This document shows positions 1 through 9,348 of a stretch of DNA of 64,000 nucleotides, piece by piece (the first letter of the stretch is position 1; the number at the start of each line of letters is the position of its first letter). Location of the stretch: assembly GCF_023277745.1 (NCBI RefSeq), contig NZ_CP086322.1:3906001-3970000 (forward strand), in the 5' to 3' direction. The notes under the pieces were generated by a model. The model was not told the DNA's origin and searched no databases. It saw only the letters and a program-made list of their open reading frames with translations. The position numbers and the translations under genes were made by a program. The DNA comes from Streptomyces halobius (GTDB lineage: Bacteria > Actinomycetota > Actinomycetes > Streptomycetales > Streptomycetaceae).

Positions 1-14
1 TGGCTCAAAAAACG

Positions 15-1130
15 TCACACCTGGCCGGTTGGGGACGGGCTCGCGGTGGGGCTGACGGTGTCGGACGGGGTCACGGAGGGGGCGGACGCCGTGGCGAATG
101 CGCCGGTGGACGTGACCGTGGCGAATGCGCCGGTGGACGTGTTCGTCGAGAGCGCCCGGGCAGCGTTGTCGCCACCCTCGCGACCGCCCTTCCCGTTGCC
201 CCCGCCGTTCCCGCTCCCGCCGCCGTTCCCCTTGCCGCCGCCATTGGCGTTGCCGTGGTCCGAACCGCCGGATCCGCCGGATCCGCCGCTGTGGCCGTCG
301 TCGCCACCGTTGCCATTGTTGTCACCCGAGCGGCCGTCGTCCTGGTGGGATGCCAGATACGTACGGCAGAAGTCGCCCACCTTGTCGCGGCTGCCGGCCT
401 CGCGCGCCAGGCGGCCGAGCTTGTCGCTGTCCATGCTGTCGCCCTTGCCGGACTGGTAGTCGCGGCACAGGGAGAGGAGGAGCTTCTTGCTGTCGACGTC
501 GCCGGGACGGGTTTTCCCGTCGTCACCGGATCCGCCGGCGGTGTTGTCACGACCACCGCCGCCCCCGGGGCGCTGGCTGCCGCTGGGCCCGCCGCCCGGG
601 GACGTGGTGCCGCTGGGGCCGGGGCTGTGTTCGCCGGGGGTCTGGTGGGGTGACGGGGACGCCGTGCCTCCGCTCGGCTGCTTGCTTTCGAGGATGCCGG
701 GCGTTTCGGCGGCGGAGACGCTGGAGCCGGGCTCGGGCTCCGGGCCGTCGCCCTCGAAGGGGGGCAGCATGCCGGTGCCGGCCGCGACGGCGACGCCGCC
801 GATGGCGCAGACCGTCAGCGCGACCGCGAATCCGCGTCGAAAGGGACGTCCCAGGCAGGTACGTTCGGCGAAGCCGCCGGAGCGGGTGCCGCTCACCGCG
901 GAGACCCGGGGGCCGGTGCCGTGGTGGGCGCGGCGGAAGGCGGCCAGGGCGGCCTCTTCGCCGGGCAGCTCGGCGGTGCCGGGTGCGCCCGCGCCGACGG
1001 CCTTGGCGGCCGCCAGAAGCTGTTCGAGCTCCCGTGCGCCGACGCCGTCCCGGGAACCGACCGGGTCACCGCGCAGCATTCGCTCCGCAGCGTCCTTGTC
1101 GAGCCAGTTGTACGGGTCGTCGGCCATCAC
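15..1130 (-). CDS. Membrane protein coupled to the upstream sigma factor; possible anti-sigma partner
   Basis: The N-terminal 90 residues are acidic and probably cytoplasmic. They are followed by one membrane segment around residues 100-122 (FAVALTVCAIGG...) and a long outer part rich in Ser, Gly, Pro and Asp, including poly-Gly/Asn stretches and a Thr/Ser/Pro-rich tail. The start overlaps the stop of the sigma-factor gene (GTGATG read over TGA), so the two are translationally coupled. This layout (ECF sigma followed by a single-pass protein) suggests an anti-sigma or sigma-linked sensor role. I see no clear zinc-binding HxxxCxxC motif, so the function is inferred from context only. The GTG at 1130 and the ATG at 1127 are equivalent start candidates. 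Confidence 0.7.
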   Translation of the reverse strand: MMADDPYNWLDKDAAERMLRGDPVGSRDGVGARELEQLLAAAKAVGAGAPGTAELPGEEAALAAFRRAHHGTGPRVSAVSGTRSGGFAERTCLGRPFRRGFAVALTVCAIGGVAVAAGTGMLPPFEGDGPEPEPGSSVSAAETPGILESKQPSGGTASPSPHQTPGEHSPGPSGTTSPGGGPSGSQRPGGGGGRDNTAGGSGDDGKTRPGDVDSKKLLLSLCRDYQSGKGDSMDSDKLGRLAREAGSRDKVGDFCRTYLASHQDDGRSGDNNGNGGDDGHSGGSGGSGGSDHGNANGGGKGNGGGSGNGGGNGKGGREGGDNAARALSTNTSTGAFATVTSTGAFATASAPSVTPSDTVSPTASPSPTGQV

Positions 1131-1939
1131 ATGTCCTTCTGCGTTCGTGCGGCCGTTTCCGTCACACCCGGTGAGTACGATTCCGCCACGCCGTCGCGGC
1201 GTTTTCGGCCCTGTGCGGGCACCCCGTCTATCGTTCCACCATCCTTGCCGCCGCCCTCTTCGAGCTGTTCGGCGCGGGTGTCCACGCTCTGCCCCGTACC
1301 GCCGGCACGGTCTCGCGGGTGGCCTTCGCCGTCCTCCTGGTCGCCGCCGGCACCCGGGCCCGTCCCGATGCCGGGCTCGTCGCCGATCAGGTCGGCGAGC
1401 CGTCGCAGTCCCCGGTGCGCGGCGGTGCGGACCGCGCCGGGCCGTTTGCCGAGCACGTGCGCCGCGCTCTTGGCGTCCAGGCCGACGACCACCCGCAGCA
1501 CCACGGCCTCGGCCTGGTCCTGCGGGAGCCTGGCTATGAGGCGGAAGGTGCGGCCGGTGCCGAGGGCCTCCATCGCCTCCCCCATGGTGTCGGCCGTGCT
1601 GGGGGTGTCGGCGAGTTCGCTCTCATCGCCGCCGATCACGGGGCGGCGGCCGCGCATCCGGATGTGGTCCAGGGCGCGGTTGCGGGCGATACGGGCGGCC
1701 CAGCCGCGGAACCGGTCGGCGTCGCCGCTGAAGCGGGCGAGGTCGCGGGTGATCTGCAGCCATGCCTCGGACGCGACATCCTCGGCGTCCGGTTCGCCCA
1801 CCAAGGTCCGTACATATCCGAGAAGTCGGGGATGCACGGCCCGGTAGACGGTACGAAACGCCGTTTCGTCGCCGTTCTGTGCCGCCTGCACGGCAAGCGT
1901 CAGCCGACGGTCGTCCGGCTGAATGTCGTCCCCTCGCAC
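1127..1939 (-). CDS. ECF-type RNA polymerase sigma factor
   Basis: Region 2 is recognisable near the N-terminus: AVQAAQNGDETAF, then the AEDVASEAWLQI core recognition helix and the FRGWAARIARNRALDHIR -10 recognition helix. Region 4 follows as LPQDQAEAVVLRVVVGL and a helix-turn-helix ending in RPGAVRTAAHRGLRRL. This is a group 4 sigma-70 factor that directs RNA polymerase to a small regulon. I chose the GTG at 1939 because AGGA sits 7 bases before it. The frame is open upstream to 2149, but that part is low-complexity and unlike the family. A Gly/Glu-rich tail follows region 4. The gene overlaps the next one (15-1130), its likely partner. Confidence 0.85.
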   Translation of the reverse strand: MRGDDIQPDDRRLTLAVQAAQNGDETAFRTVYRAVHPRLLGYVRTLVGEPDAEDVASEAWLQITRDLARFSGDADRFRGWAARIARNRALDHIRMRGRRPVIGGDESELADTPSTADTMGEAMEALGTGRTFRLIARLPQDQAEAVVLRVVVGLDAKSAAHVLGKRPGAVRTAAHRGLRRLADLIGDEPGIGTGPGAGGDQEDGEGHPRDRAGGTGQSVDTRAEQLEEGGGKDGGTIDGVPAQGRKRRDGVAESYSPGVTETAARTQKDM

Positions 1940-2391
1940 GGGTCCATCCTGTCGCACGCGGAAAGTCCGCCGCCCGGTTCTTGCTGCTTCACTGCTTCGC
2001 TGCTGCTGTACTGCGTCGCTCGGCTGCTTCTTCTGGTCGTCGCCGTTCACCGGCTCGGTGTCACGGCGTGCCGGGACCCCCGGTAACCCGACGTGTTCCC
2101 GCTGACGGTAACCCGTGCGGGCACACTCTCCGAACCCCGGCCCTCGCACGGAGCGATCAAGGAACCGTCCGAAGCCCCGGAATCAGCCGCCCGGATACCG
2201 GCGCAACCCGGCGGTTCTGCCGCGCCGAACCGGTCCGGCCGACCCGCCTATCGGCGCGAAACCGCACGTTACGGGCCCTGCCCGGCCTGCGTCCAGAGCA
2301 CGGGCCGTGCGCCGCCCCGCACCCCGTGTGACGCTTTCGGGGCGTGTGACGCTGTACCGAATAGAGGGCCTTCACGGGCCCTCCGCGAACG

Positions 2392-2433
2392 ACGGCCGGG
2401 GCCTCTCCTGTGGGGGGTGGCGGCCCCGGCCGT
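2392..2433 (-). terminator. GC-rich hairpin downstream of the hexosaminidase gene
   Basis: ACGGCCGGGGCC (2392-2403) pairs perfectly with GGCCCCGGCCGT (2422-2433), with an 18-base loop. The outer arms GCGAAC/GTTCGC extend it imperfectly. It lies about 80 bases past the stop of the minus-strand gene at 2511. The rest of 1940-2510 shows no gene I can support and should hold the sigma-gene promoter. Confidence 0.6.
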
Positions 2434-2510
2434 CCTCGTTCGCCTCTCGTGCCGACGCGCCCGTGACGCGTCCTTCCCGTCCGGCTCTCGCGCCTACGAC
2501 GCGCCCTTCT

Positions 2511-4187
2511 TCACCCCCGGCCGCCCCTCACCCGGTCGGCCAGCGCCTTGAAGTCCGCCCACGACATCTTCGGCGGCCGCGGGTCCCACGTCTTCTGCGC
2601 CAGCGCCGCGAGCGGCATCCGGATCCCGTCCGCGACCTGCTGCGGTGTCTGCGCATCGGCCAGATCGCACCAGATCGCGAACCGCGCCCCCGGAATCCGG
2701 TCCGGACCGGTCTGCCCCTCGGGCACCGCCACCGGCGAGGTGCCGCGCAGCACCCGCGGGGTCCAGGCGCGGTAGATCCGCTCACCGGTCGGATAGGTGA
2801 ACTGGTTGGGCTCGCCGAGCACGTAGTAGAGGTACTCGTCGTTGAAGTTCATCACCGTGCGGCCCTCGCGCAGATACGCCGCGGGGTCGCGCGCCCCGAT
2901 CTCCTTGCCGGTCCAGTAGTCGGCGATCCGGTCCTTGGGCGGCTTTACCCGCCCTCCGGCGAAGAACCCGTCGCTCCATGCCTCGATACGGTTCTTGCCG
3001 GCCGCCCGCACGGTCTTCTCCCGGTCGTTGAGCCAGCCGGTCGCCAGGTCCTCGATGGTGCCGTTCGACCCGTACTTCTCCCGTGCGGCCTGCGCCAGCT
3101 GCGGATACCTGCTCTCCGGGTTGCTGGACATCAGCGCCTGGTACTCGTCGCCGCCCAGGTGCCAGTACGCGTCGGTGCCCTTGGGGTTGCTGAACAGCTC
3201 CGCGTACTCCCGCAGCAGCGAATCGACCAGCTCGGCGGACTCCGGCTTGGAGATGTCGATCGCGCCGCGCACTCTGCTGCCCTGTGCGGTGCGCAACTGG
3301 AGATCGGGGTACTGCTTCAGGACGGCGCCCAGGTGGCCCGGCGAGTCGATCTCCGGGACGACGGCGATATGCCGGCTCCGGGCGAGCCGCACCAGATGAC
3401 GGACCTGGTCCTTGGTGAGGTGGTCCCTGGAGACGATCTCCGGGTGGGTGTCGCTCTCGATGCGGAAGCCCTGGTCGTCGGAGAAGTGCAGATGGAGCTG
3501 GTTGAGCTTGAGGTCGCCGAGCTCCCGGATGCGGTCCTCGATCCACTTCGCGCTGAACGGCTTGCGGGCGTTGTCCAGCATCATGCCGCGCCGCGGGCGG
3601 TCCGGCCGGTCCTCGATGGTGCCCTCGGGGAGGCCGCCGGCGGCGCGTACGGCCTGCTTGACGGTGCGGGTGCCGTAGAAGACGCCGGCGTCGGTGGGTG
3701 CCGTGAGGGTGAGGCGGGTGTCGCGGGCGGTCAGGGTGTAGGACTCGTCGGCGGCGTTGCGGGCCGGTGCGTTGTCCGACCGCCCCTTCCCGGCCTTCCC
3801 GGTCAGCTTCAGCTCGATGTCCCCGGGCCGTACGGTCTGCTTGCCCCAGACGACCGGCAGGCCGCCCAGGTCCTTCGCCAGCAGCCGGGCCTCGTCGGCG
3901 ACGGTGCTCTTGGCACCGTCCGGGACCACGACACGGGCCGACTTGGACGGGCGCCAGCCGCGCCCGTCGGCCGGGCGGAAGGCCCGTACGGCCGGGACGG
4001 TGCGGGGCGGCCCCTCGACCTTGGCCCAGGTGGGGGTGGGGACGGCCGGTGTGGGGTGGGGGGAGGCGCCGGGGCTGCCGGGCGGCCGGGTGTCCGCCGC
4101 GCCCGAACAGCTGGTGAGCGCGGGCACGATGGCCAGCACCGCGGCCAGCAGCGCGGCCCCGTTCGCCAGGCCCTTCGGATACGACAT
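2511..4187 (-). CDS. Beta-N-acetylhexosaminidase, GH20, lipoprotein
   Basis: This enzyme removes terminal GlcNAc/GalNAc from chitooligosaccharides or glycans outside the cell. The N-terminus is a signal peptide ending in ALTSC, so Cys27 should be lipidated. A GH20b-like alpha/beta domain follows, then the TIM barrel with the family signature DDQGFRIES and the catalytic Asp-Glu pair in HLGGDEY near residue 345. Trp residues in the C-terminal third (DYWTGKEIG, AIWCDLAD) fit the substrate pocket. The length of 558 residues is normal. The ATG at 4187 has AGGAT 6 bases upstream. An earlier in-frame start at 4307 would only add sequence in front of the signal peptide. The gene stands alone between two gene-poor gaps. 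Confidence 0.93.
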   Translation of the reverse strand: MSYPKGLANGAALLAAVLAIVPALTSCSGAADTRPPGSPGASPHPTPAVPTPTWAKVEGPPRTVPAVRAFRPADGRGWRPSKSARVVVPDGAKSTVADEARLLAKDLGGLPVVWGKQTVRPGDIELKLTGKAGKGRSDNAPARNAADESYTLTARDTRLTLTAPTDAGVFYGTRTVKQAVRAAGGLPEGTIEDRPDRPRRGMMLDNARKPFSAKWIEDRIRELGDLKLNQLHLHFSDDQGFRIESDTHPEIVSRDHLTKDQVRHLVRLARSRHIAVVPEIDSPGHLGAVLKQYPDLQLRTAQGSRVRGAIDISKPESAELVDSLLREYAELFSNPKGTDAYWHLGGDEYQALMSSNPESRYPQLAQAAREKYGSNGTIEDLATGWLNDREKTVRAAGKNRIEAWSDGFFAGGRVKPPKDRIADYWTGKEIGARDPAAYLREGRTVMNFNDEYLYYVLGEPNQFTYPTGERIYRAWTPRVLRGTSPVAVPEGQTGPDRIPGARFAIWCDLADAQTPQQVADGIRMPLAALAQKTWDPRPPKMSWADFKALADRVRGGRG

Positions 4188-4878
4188 CGTGCAATCCTCA
4201 CTTTTCTGGGCGAAGGCATTGCCAGGTGCGCGGAGCGAGCCGTCCACGAGGAGCGAGTCGTCCACCAAGCGCGCGAAAGCTCTCCCATCCGGGTGAAATT
4301 CGCGCATCCGTCGGACAGTGATCGGCGGCCGTCGTTAGCGTGGCGTCTCGATCCGCACCCCCGCCCGGGGCTCCCCGGACCGCCGGTGTTCACCGGGGTG
4401 ACGCCTCGTCCGCGCCACCGCCGCCGCACCCGCCTCCGGTTCGCAGCCGTCCGACGCCCGTCCGGCCTCGTCAGCTTTCATCCGCTTCCATCCGTTTCCA
4501 TCCACAGAAACCATGTGAATCCACTTCAGAACACTTCAGACCGCTTCAGACAGATTCGAGCAATTCGACGACACTTCAAACTGCTTCATCCGGTTTTCGT
4601 CCGGATTGCCGTCCACCGTCCGCCAGTGACCGTCCGACACCCGCCGGCCCGCCGCACCCACCGCGTCCCCTCCCCCTCCATCCCTCTCCCTCCCCATCCA
4701 TCCGTATCCGCCCGAGGAGCCCACGCTGTCCGGTGACAACCCGGCCACCCGGCCGACGCTGCACCCCTCGCATTCCCCGCGGTGCGGCATACCTTCGCAG
4801 AGCCGGATCGTTCCGCCACAGGGGCCTCCCGGCTGCGTCGGGCTCGACCGCTTCAACGCCCTCGCGCCGGACGACACC
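4188..4878. other. Long intergenic region, no supported gene
   Basis: This contains the hexosaminidase promoter region and the leader of the OHCU decarboxylase gene. It is rich in pyrimidine runs and short repeats: TTCCATCCGTTTCCATCC around 4490, and CACTTCAGA/CGCTTCAGACAG around 4523-4553. Frames open here have composition unlike coding sequence. The last 50 bases before 4879 read as plausible N-terminal decarboxylase sequence (see findings). Confidence 0.5.
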
Positions 4879-5313
4879 GTGGCCGCGCTGCTGAGCTGCT
4901 GCGGCACCCTCCGCTGGGCCGAGCGGATCGCCGCGCACCGCCCGTACCCCGACCTCGCCGCACTGCTCGCCGCCTCCGACGAAGCCTGCTACGACCTCAC
5001 TCCCGCCGAGCTGGACGAGGCCCTCGCCCGCGAATCCGTCTCCCCGCCCCCGTTCTCGGGCGCCCGCGGCCTCGGCACCCTCGCCGCGCACACCGCCCTG
5101 CGCGCCGCGCACGCCGAATACGAGCGGCGCTTCCGTCATGTCTTCGTGATCTGCCTGGACGACTGCCCCGATGACGAGCTGCTGGACCGGGTGCTGTCCG
5201 GCATCCGCACCCGGCTGGGCAACCCCCTGGACGAGGAGCGGTCGGTCACCGCGGAGGAACTGCGCCGGCTGGCCCGCGGCCGTCTGGCCCGCCTCGCGGC
5301 CTGCCGTCCTTAG
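4879..5313 (+). CDS. 2-oxo-4-hydroxy-4-carboxy-5-ureidoimidazoline (OHCU) decarboxylase
   Basis: This all-helical enzyme converts OHCU to S-allantoin, the last step of urate oxidation. Family hallmarks are the N-terminal AALLSCCGTLRWAERIAAHRPYPDLAALLAAS-type start, the LDEALA helix and the conserved core ending in FVICLDDCPDDELLDRV, where the family has FV[IV]C..G-S. The C-terminal EELRRLARGRLARL helix is typical. The GTG at 4879 is the only usable start in frame, yet the codons before it (GLDRFNALAPDD, 4840-4875) look like genuine family sequence. The N-terminus may therefore be truncated, use a non-standard start, or contain a frameshift. No other urate-pathway gene is adjacent. Confidence 0.8.
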   Translation: MAALLSCCGTLRWAERIAAHRPYPDLAALLAASDEACYDLTPAELDEALARESVSPPPFSGARGLGTLAAHTALRAAHAEYERRFRHVFVICLDDCPDDELLDRVLSGIRTRLGNPLDEERSVTAEELRRLARGRLARLAACRP

Positions 5314-5545
5314 ACCCGCCCCGCCCGCTTCCCCCTCGTCGCCCCTCGCGGCTTGTCTCCCACAAGGCCCGTTACGTCCTCGTGTGATAGCCCGTTGGTG
5401 CCTGTTTGATCACACCTGAGGACCCGGGCGGGAGGAACCGACACCGCGTCGCTACGATGGCCAGGGCCGGTGGACCGTACCCGGCCGGGCCGTGACCGAC
5501 AGAGAAGCCGGCAGGCCCCAATCCCCGTTTCCGGAGGGTTTTTCC
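5314..5545 (+). promoter_or_regulatory. sdhCDAB promoter/leader region
   Basis: There is no gene in these 232 bases. An inverted repeat GTGTGAT (5382-5388) ... ATCACAC (5409-5415) lies about 130 bases before sdhC and may be an operator or a transcript hairpin. The sdhC ribosome binding site GGAGGG is at 5533-5538. The regulatory role is inferred from position only. Confidence 0.35.
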
Positions 5546-5926
5546 GTGCCGGCTGGAACGCTGTACCGCGGCCGGGAAGGCATGTGGTCCTGGGTGGCTC
5601 ACCGAGTCACCGGCGTCCTCATTTTCTTCTTCCTGTTCGTACACGTCCTCGACACCGCTCTCGTCCGTGTCTCGCCCGAGGCATACGACGACGTCGTCGC
5701 GACCTACAAGACGCCCCTTGTCAACGTGATGGAGTACGGCCTGGTGGCCGCCATCCTCTTCCACGCGCTCAACGGCCTCCGGGTCGTCGCGGTGGACTTC
5801 TGGGCCAAGGGCCCGAAGTACCAGAAGCAGCTGCTGTGGACCGTTGTCGGCGTCTGGGTCGTACTGATGGCCGGTGCCTTCTACCCCGTGCTGCAGCACA
5901 CCCTGCGCACGCTGTTCGGGAGCTGA
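5546..5926 (+). CDS. sdhC: Succinate dehydrogenase cytochrome b subunit
   Basis: This is one of the two membrane anchors of succinate dehydrogenase (complex II), which carry electrons from succinate to menaquinone. Three hydrophobic segments are visible: ITGVLIFFFLFVHVLDT-like near residues 20-38, YGLVAAILFHALNGLR near 62-78, and LLWTVVGVWVVLMAGAF near 95-112. The His in FHALNGLR is a likely haem ligand. I chose the GTG at 5546 because GGAGGG precedes it by 7 bases and the protein then begins PAGTLYRGREGMWSWV, as expected. The ATG at 5492 would add an atypical 18-residue extension. It heads the sdhCDAB operon. Confidence 0.94.
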   Translation: MPAGTLYRGREGMWSWVAHRVTGVLIFFFLFVHVLDTALVRVSPEAYDDVVATYKTPLVNVMEYGLVAAILFHALNGLRVVAVDFWAKGPKYQKQLLWTVVGVWVVLMAGAFYPVLQHTLRTLFGS

Positions 5927-5935
5927 TGACGCGAG

Positions 5936-6403
5936 ATGTCTGCTGAAACGACTCCTGTGAACGACCCGGTGTCCCTGTACGACGTGGACAACCCGGCTCC
6001 CGTCATCGAGCCGCCGCGCAAGCGCACCAAGAAGACCCCGAAGGCCACCCGTACCAATTTCGAGCTGTACGGCTGGCTGTTCATGCGGCTGTCCGGCATC
6101 GTCCTGGTCGTCCTGGTCCTGGGCCATCTGCTGATCCAGCTCGTGCTGGACGGCGGTGTCTCCAAGATCGGCTTCGCGTTCGTGGCCGGCCGCTGGGCCT
6201 CGCCGTTCTGGCAGGGCTGGGACCTGATCATGCTCTGGCTGGCCATGCTGCACGGCGCCAACGGCCTGCGCACCGTCATCAACGACTACGCGCAGCGGGA
6301 CAACACCCGCTTCTGGCTGAAGATGCTGCTCTACACCGCCACGGTGTTCACCGTCCTTCTGGGCACGCTGGTGATCTTCACCTTCGACCCGAACATCCGC
6401 TAG
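5936..6403 (+). CDS. sdhD: Succinate dehydrogenase hydrophobic membrane anchor subunit
   Basis: This is the second membrane anchor of complex II. After a Lys-rich cytoplasmic N-terminus (PPRKRTKKTPK) come three membrane helices: LFMRLSGIVLVVLVLGHLLIQLVL, a middle helix with GWDLIMLWLAMLHGANGLR, and a C-terminal MLLYTATVFTVLLGTLVIFTF. The LHGANGLR motif parallels FHALNGLR of SdhC and carries a likely haem-ligand His. It begins 9 bases after sdhC and is followed by sdhA after 33 bases with a good GAGGGACAGAGG ribosome site, consistent with a single transcript. Confidence 0.94.
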   Translation: MSAETTPVNDPVSLYDVDNPAPVIEPPRKRTKKTPKATRTNFELYGWLFMRLSGIVLVVLVLGHLLIQLVLDGGVSKIGFAFVAGRWASPFWQGWDLIMLWLAMLHGANGLRTVINDYAQRDNTRFWLKMLLYTATVFTVLLGTLVIFTFDPNIR

Positions 6404-6436
6404 ACGCCGGGCACCGAGGGACAGAGGTACCAACCC

Positions 6437-8191
6437 ATGCAGATCCACAAGTACGACACCGTCATCGTCGGCGCCGGCGGCGCGGGCATGCGCGCCGCCA
6501 TCGAGTCGACGAAGCGCAGCCGCACCGCGGTCCTGACGAAGCTCTACCCGACCCGCTCGCACACCGGCGCCGCCCAGGGCGGCATGGCCGCCGCCCTCGC
6601 GAACGTCGAGGAGGACAACTGGGAGTGGCACACCTTCGACACCATCAAGGGCGGTGACTACCTGGTCGACCAGGACGCCGCCGAGATCCTCGCGAAGGAG
6701 GCCATCGACTCGGTCCTCGACCTGGAGAAGATGGGCCTGCCGTTCAACCGCACCCCGGACGGCACCATCGACCAGCGCCGCTTCGGCGGCCACTCCCGCA
6801 ACCACGGTGAGGCCCCGGTCCGCCGGTCCTGCTACGCCTCGGACCGCACCGGCCACATGATCCTCCAGACGCTGTATCAGAACTGCGTCAAGGAGGGCGT
6901 GGAGTTCTTCAACGAGTTCTACGTGCTGGACCTGCTGCTCCAGGACGTCGACGGCGTCAAGAAGTCCGCCGGTGTGGTCGCCTACGAACTCGCGACCGGC
7001 GAGATCCACATCTTCCAGGCGAAGGCGATCATCTTCGCGTCCGGCGGCACCGGCAAGTTCTTCAAGGTGACCTCCAACGCGCACACCCTGACCGGTGACG
7101 GCCAGGCCGCGGCCTACCGCCGCGGGCTGCCGCTGGAGGACATGGAGTTCTTCCAGTTCCACCCGACGGGGATCTGGCGCATGGGCATCCTGCTGACGGA
7201 GGGCGCCCGCGGTGAGGGCGGCATCCTCCGCAACAAGGACGGCGAGCGCTTCATGGAGAAGTACGCGCCGGTCATGAAGGACCTCGCGTCCCGTGACGTC
7301 GTCTCGCGCTCCATCTACACGGAGATCCGCGAGGGCCGCGGCTGCGGTCCCGAGGGCGACCACGTCTTCCTGGACCTGACGCACCTGCCGCCGGAGCAGC
7401 TGGACGCCAAGCTGCCGGACATCACCGAGTTCGCGCGGACGTACCTCGGCATCGAGCCCTACACGGACCCGATCCCGATCCAGCCGACCGCGCACTACGC
7501 CATGGGCGGCATCCCCACCAACGTCGAGGGCGAGGTGCTGGCCGACAACACCACCGTCGTCCCGGGCCTGTACGCCGCCGGCGAGGTCGCCTGCGTCTCC
7601 GTCCACGGCGCCAACCGTCTCGGTACCAACTCCCTGCTGGACATCAACGTCTTCGGGCGCCGCGCCGGTATCGCCGCCGCCGAGTACTCGGCCACCGCCG
7701 ACTTCGTCGAGCTGCCCGAGAACCCGGCGCAGCTCGTCGCCGACCAGGTCGAGCGGCTGCGCACGTCCACCGGCAACGAGCGGGTCACCGAGATCCGCAA
7801 GGAGCTGCAGGAGACCATGGACGCCAATGTGATGGTGTTCCGCACCGAGCAGACGATCAAGACGGCCGTCGAGAAGATCGGCGAACTGCGCGAGCGCTAC
7901 CGGAACGTGGCGATCCAGGACAAGGGCAGGCGGTTCAACACCGACCTCCTGGAGGCCATCGAGCTGGGCAACCTGCTCGACCTGGCCGAGGTCATGGCGG
8001 TCTCCGCGCTCGCCCGCAAGGAGTCCCGCGGCGGTCACTACCGCGAGGACTACCCCAACCGCGACGACGTCAACTTCATGCGGCACACCATGGCGTACCG
8101 CGAGGTGGGCGACGACGGCGCCGAGTCGATCCGTCTCGACTACAAGCCGGTCGTACAGACCCGCTACCAGCCGATGGAGCGTAAGTACTGA
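6437..8191 (+). CDS. sdhA: Succinate dehydrogenase flavoprotein subunit
   Basis: SdhA oxidises succinate to fumarate through covalently bound FAD. The Rossmann motif [11 protein letters not shown] is at residues 11-21. The FAD-linking His is His42 in the [10 protein letters not shown] motif. The substrate-binding/capping region includes FQFHPTGIW, and the [13 protein letters not shown] motif near residue 395 is diagnostic. The C-terminal helical domain ends in YRPVVQTRY-type sequence followed by PMERKY. The length of 584 residues matches the family. The stop overlaps the start of sdhB by one base (TGATG), so the two are translationally coupled. Confidence 0.97.
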   Translation: MQIHKYDTVIVGAGGAGMRAAIESTKRSRTAVLTKLYPTRSHTGAAQGGMAAALANVEEDNWEWHTFDTIKGGDYLVDQDAAEILAKEAIDSVLDLEKMGLPFNRTPDGTIDQRRFGGHSRNHGEAPVRRSCYASDRTGHMILQTLYQNCVKEGVEFFNEFYVLDLLLQDVDGVKKSAGVVAYELATGEIHIFQAKAIIFASGGTGKFFKVTSNAHTLTGDGQAAAYRRGLPLEDMEFFQFHPTGIWRMGILLTEGARGEGGILRNKDGERFMEKYAPVMKDLASRDVVSRSIYTEIREGRGCGPEGDHVFLDLTHLPPEQLDAKLPDITEFARTYLGIEPYTDPIPIQPTAHYAMGGIPTNVEGEVLADNTTVVPGLYAAGEVACVSVHGANRLGTNSLLDINVFGRRAGIAAAEYSATADFVELPENPAQLVADQVERLRTSTGNERVTEIRKELQETMDANVMVFRTEQTIKTAVEKIGELRERYRNVAIQDKGRRFNTDLLEAIELGNLLDLAEVMAVSALARKESRGGHYREDYPNRDDVNFMRHTMAYREVGDDGAESIRLDYKPVVQTRYQPMERKY

Positions 8192-8949
8192 TGAGCACCC
8201 CGACTCTGGACAAGGCGGCGACCGAGGCGGACGCCTCGCCGTACATCACCGTCACCTTCCGGATCCGCCGGTTCAACCCGGAGGTCTCGGAGGACGCCAG
8301 CTGGCAGGACTTCGAGCTGGAGATCGACCCCAAGGAGCGCGTCCTGGACGCCCTCCACAAGATCAAGTGGGACCAGGACGGTTCGCTGACCTTCCGCCGT
8401 TCCTGCGCCCACGGCATCTGCGGCTCCGACGCCATGCGCATCAACGGCCGCAACCGTCTGGCGTGCAAGACGCTGATCAAGGACATCAACCCGCAGAAGC
8501 CGATCACCATCGAGGCCATCAAGGGCCTGACGGTGATGAAGGACCTCGTCGTCGACATGGAGCCCTTCTTCCAGGCGTACCGCGATGTGATGCCGTTCCT
8601 GATCACGACCGGCAACGAGCCGACCCGTGAGCGCCGGCAGAGCGCCGAGGACCGCGAGCGCTTCGACGACACCACGAAGTGCATCCTCTGCGCAGCCTGC
8701 ACCTCGTCCTGCCCGGTGTTCTGGAACGACGGCCAGTACTTCGGTCCGGCCGCCATCGTCAACGCACACCGCTTCATCTTCGACAGCCGTGACGAGGGCG
8801 GCGAGCAGCGCCTCGAAATCCTCAACGACAAGGACGGCGTGTGGCGTTGCCGTACGACCTTCAACTGCACGGACGCCTGCCCGCGCGGTATTGAGGTCAC
8901 GAAGGCGATTCAGGAGGTCAAGCGGGCGCTGATCACTCGGCGCTTCTGA
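8191..8949 (+). CDS. sdhB: Succinate dehydrogenase iron-sulfur subunit
   Basis: SdhB relays electrons from FAD in SdhA to the membrane anchors. The N-terminal ferredoxin domain has the [2Fe-2S] ligands in SCAHGICGSDAM and RLACKT. The C-terminal domain has the [4Fe-4S] motif CILCAACTSSCP, and the remaining Cys ligands include the CTDACPRG motif, giving the [3Fe-4S] cluster. The 252 residues are the usual length. It is the last gene of the operon. Transcription is likely to stop at the strong hairpin 9278-9309. Confidence 0.97.
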   Translation: MSTPTLDKAATEADASPYITVTFRIRRFNPEVSEDASWQDFELEIDPKERVLDALHKIKWDQDGSLTFRRSCAHGICGSDAMRINGRNRLACKTLIKDINPQKPITIEAIKGLTVMKDLVVDMEPFFQAYRDVMPFLITTGNEPTRERRQSAEDRERFDDTTKCILCAACTSSCPVFWNDGQYFGPAAIVNAHRFIFDSRDEGGEQRLEILNDKDGVWRCRTTFNCTDACPRGIEVTKAIQEVKRALITRRF

Positions 8950-9277
8950 CCCTGCGCCTGAACCGGCGCCGCCCCCTTGTGCGCCTCATCCGGCGCCGCT
9001 CTCGCGGAGGTGGTTGCTCGCCGTATGGGTGCCTCGGGTGATGGTTGCTGTGCGAGCGGGCGGGGGCCTCGCTTCCGGAGACGGAAGCGGGGCCCTTCGG
9101 CGTCTCCGGGTGCCCTGGCCGGATACACCAGCACCGGCGGCAGCTCCTCGTCCGCCGGCGCCACCGCCACCTCATGGCAGAAGACCGACACCTCATGGCA
9201 GCAGCAGGACGGGACGCACACCAGCCCTGGGCCCGCCGGACGCAGTTCCCGGTCGACCGGGTGAGAGCGCGGACATT
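8950..9277. other. Gap between sdhB and its terminator, no supported gene
   Basis: Frames are open on both strands, but none has a ribosome binding site or recognisable family. A short stretch around 9150-9240 (two TSWQ repeats on the plus strand) is repetitive rather than clearly coding. I leave it as non-coding or decayed sequence. Confidence 0.4.
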
Positions 9278-9309
9278 GAGGGGCCGCGCGGTGCTCCGCG
9301 CGGCCCCTC
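9278..9309 (+). terminator. Perfect 14-bp hairpin terminator after sdhB
   Basis: GAGGGGCCGCGCGG (9278-9291) and CCGCGCGGCCCCTC (9296-9309) pair perfectly around a TGCT loop. It lies between the convergent sdhB and mycosin genes and can serve both strands. Confidence 0.85.
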
Positions 9310-9348
9310 GACTACGAGTATGCACATGGCCGATGCGAGGTGTCCGGC

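Noticed and set aside
2115..4736. An 873-codon plus-strand frame over the hexosaminidase gene
   Set aside because: Complement shadow of a clear GH20 gene; no domain, no ribosome site.
5372..8086. A 904-codon open frame on the minus strand opposite the sdh operon
   Set aside because: It is an antisense shadow of the high-GC sdhCDA codons; composition is V/G/L/D/R-rich without any family, and sdh is unmistakable on the plus strand.
8977..9264. A 95-codon plus-strand frame after sdhB
   Set aside because: Repetitive TSWQ segment, no ribosome site or recognisable family, and it lies in front of a terminator for sdhB.
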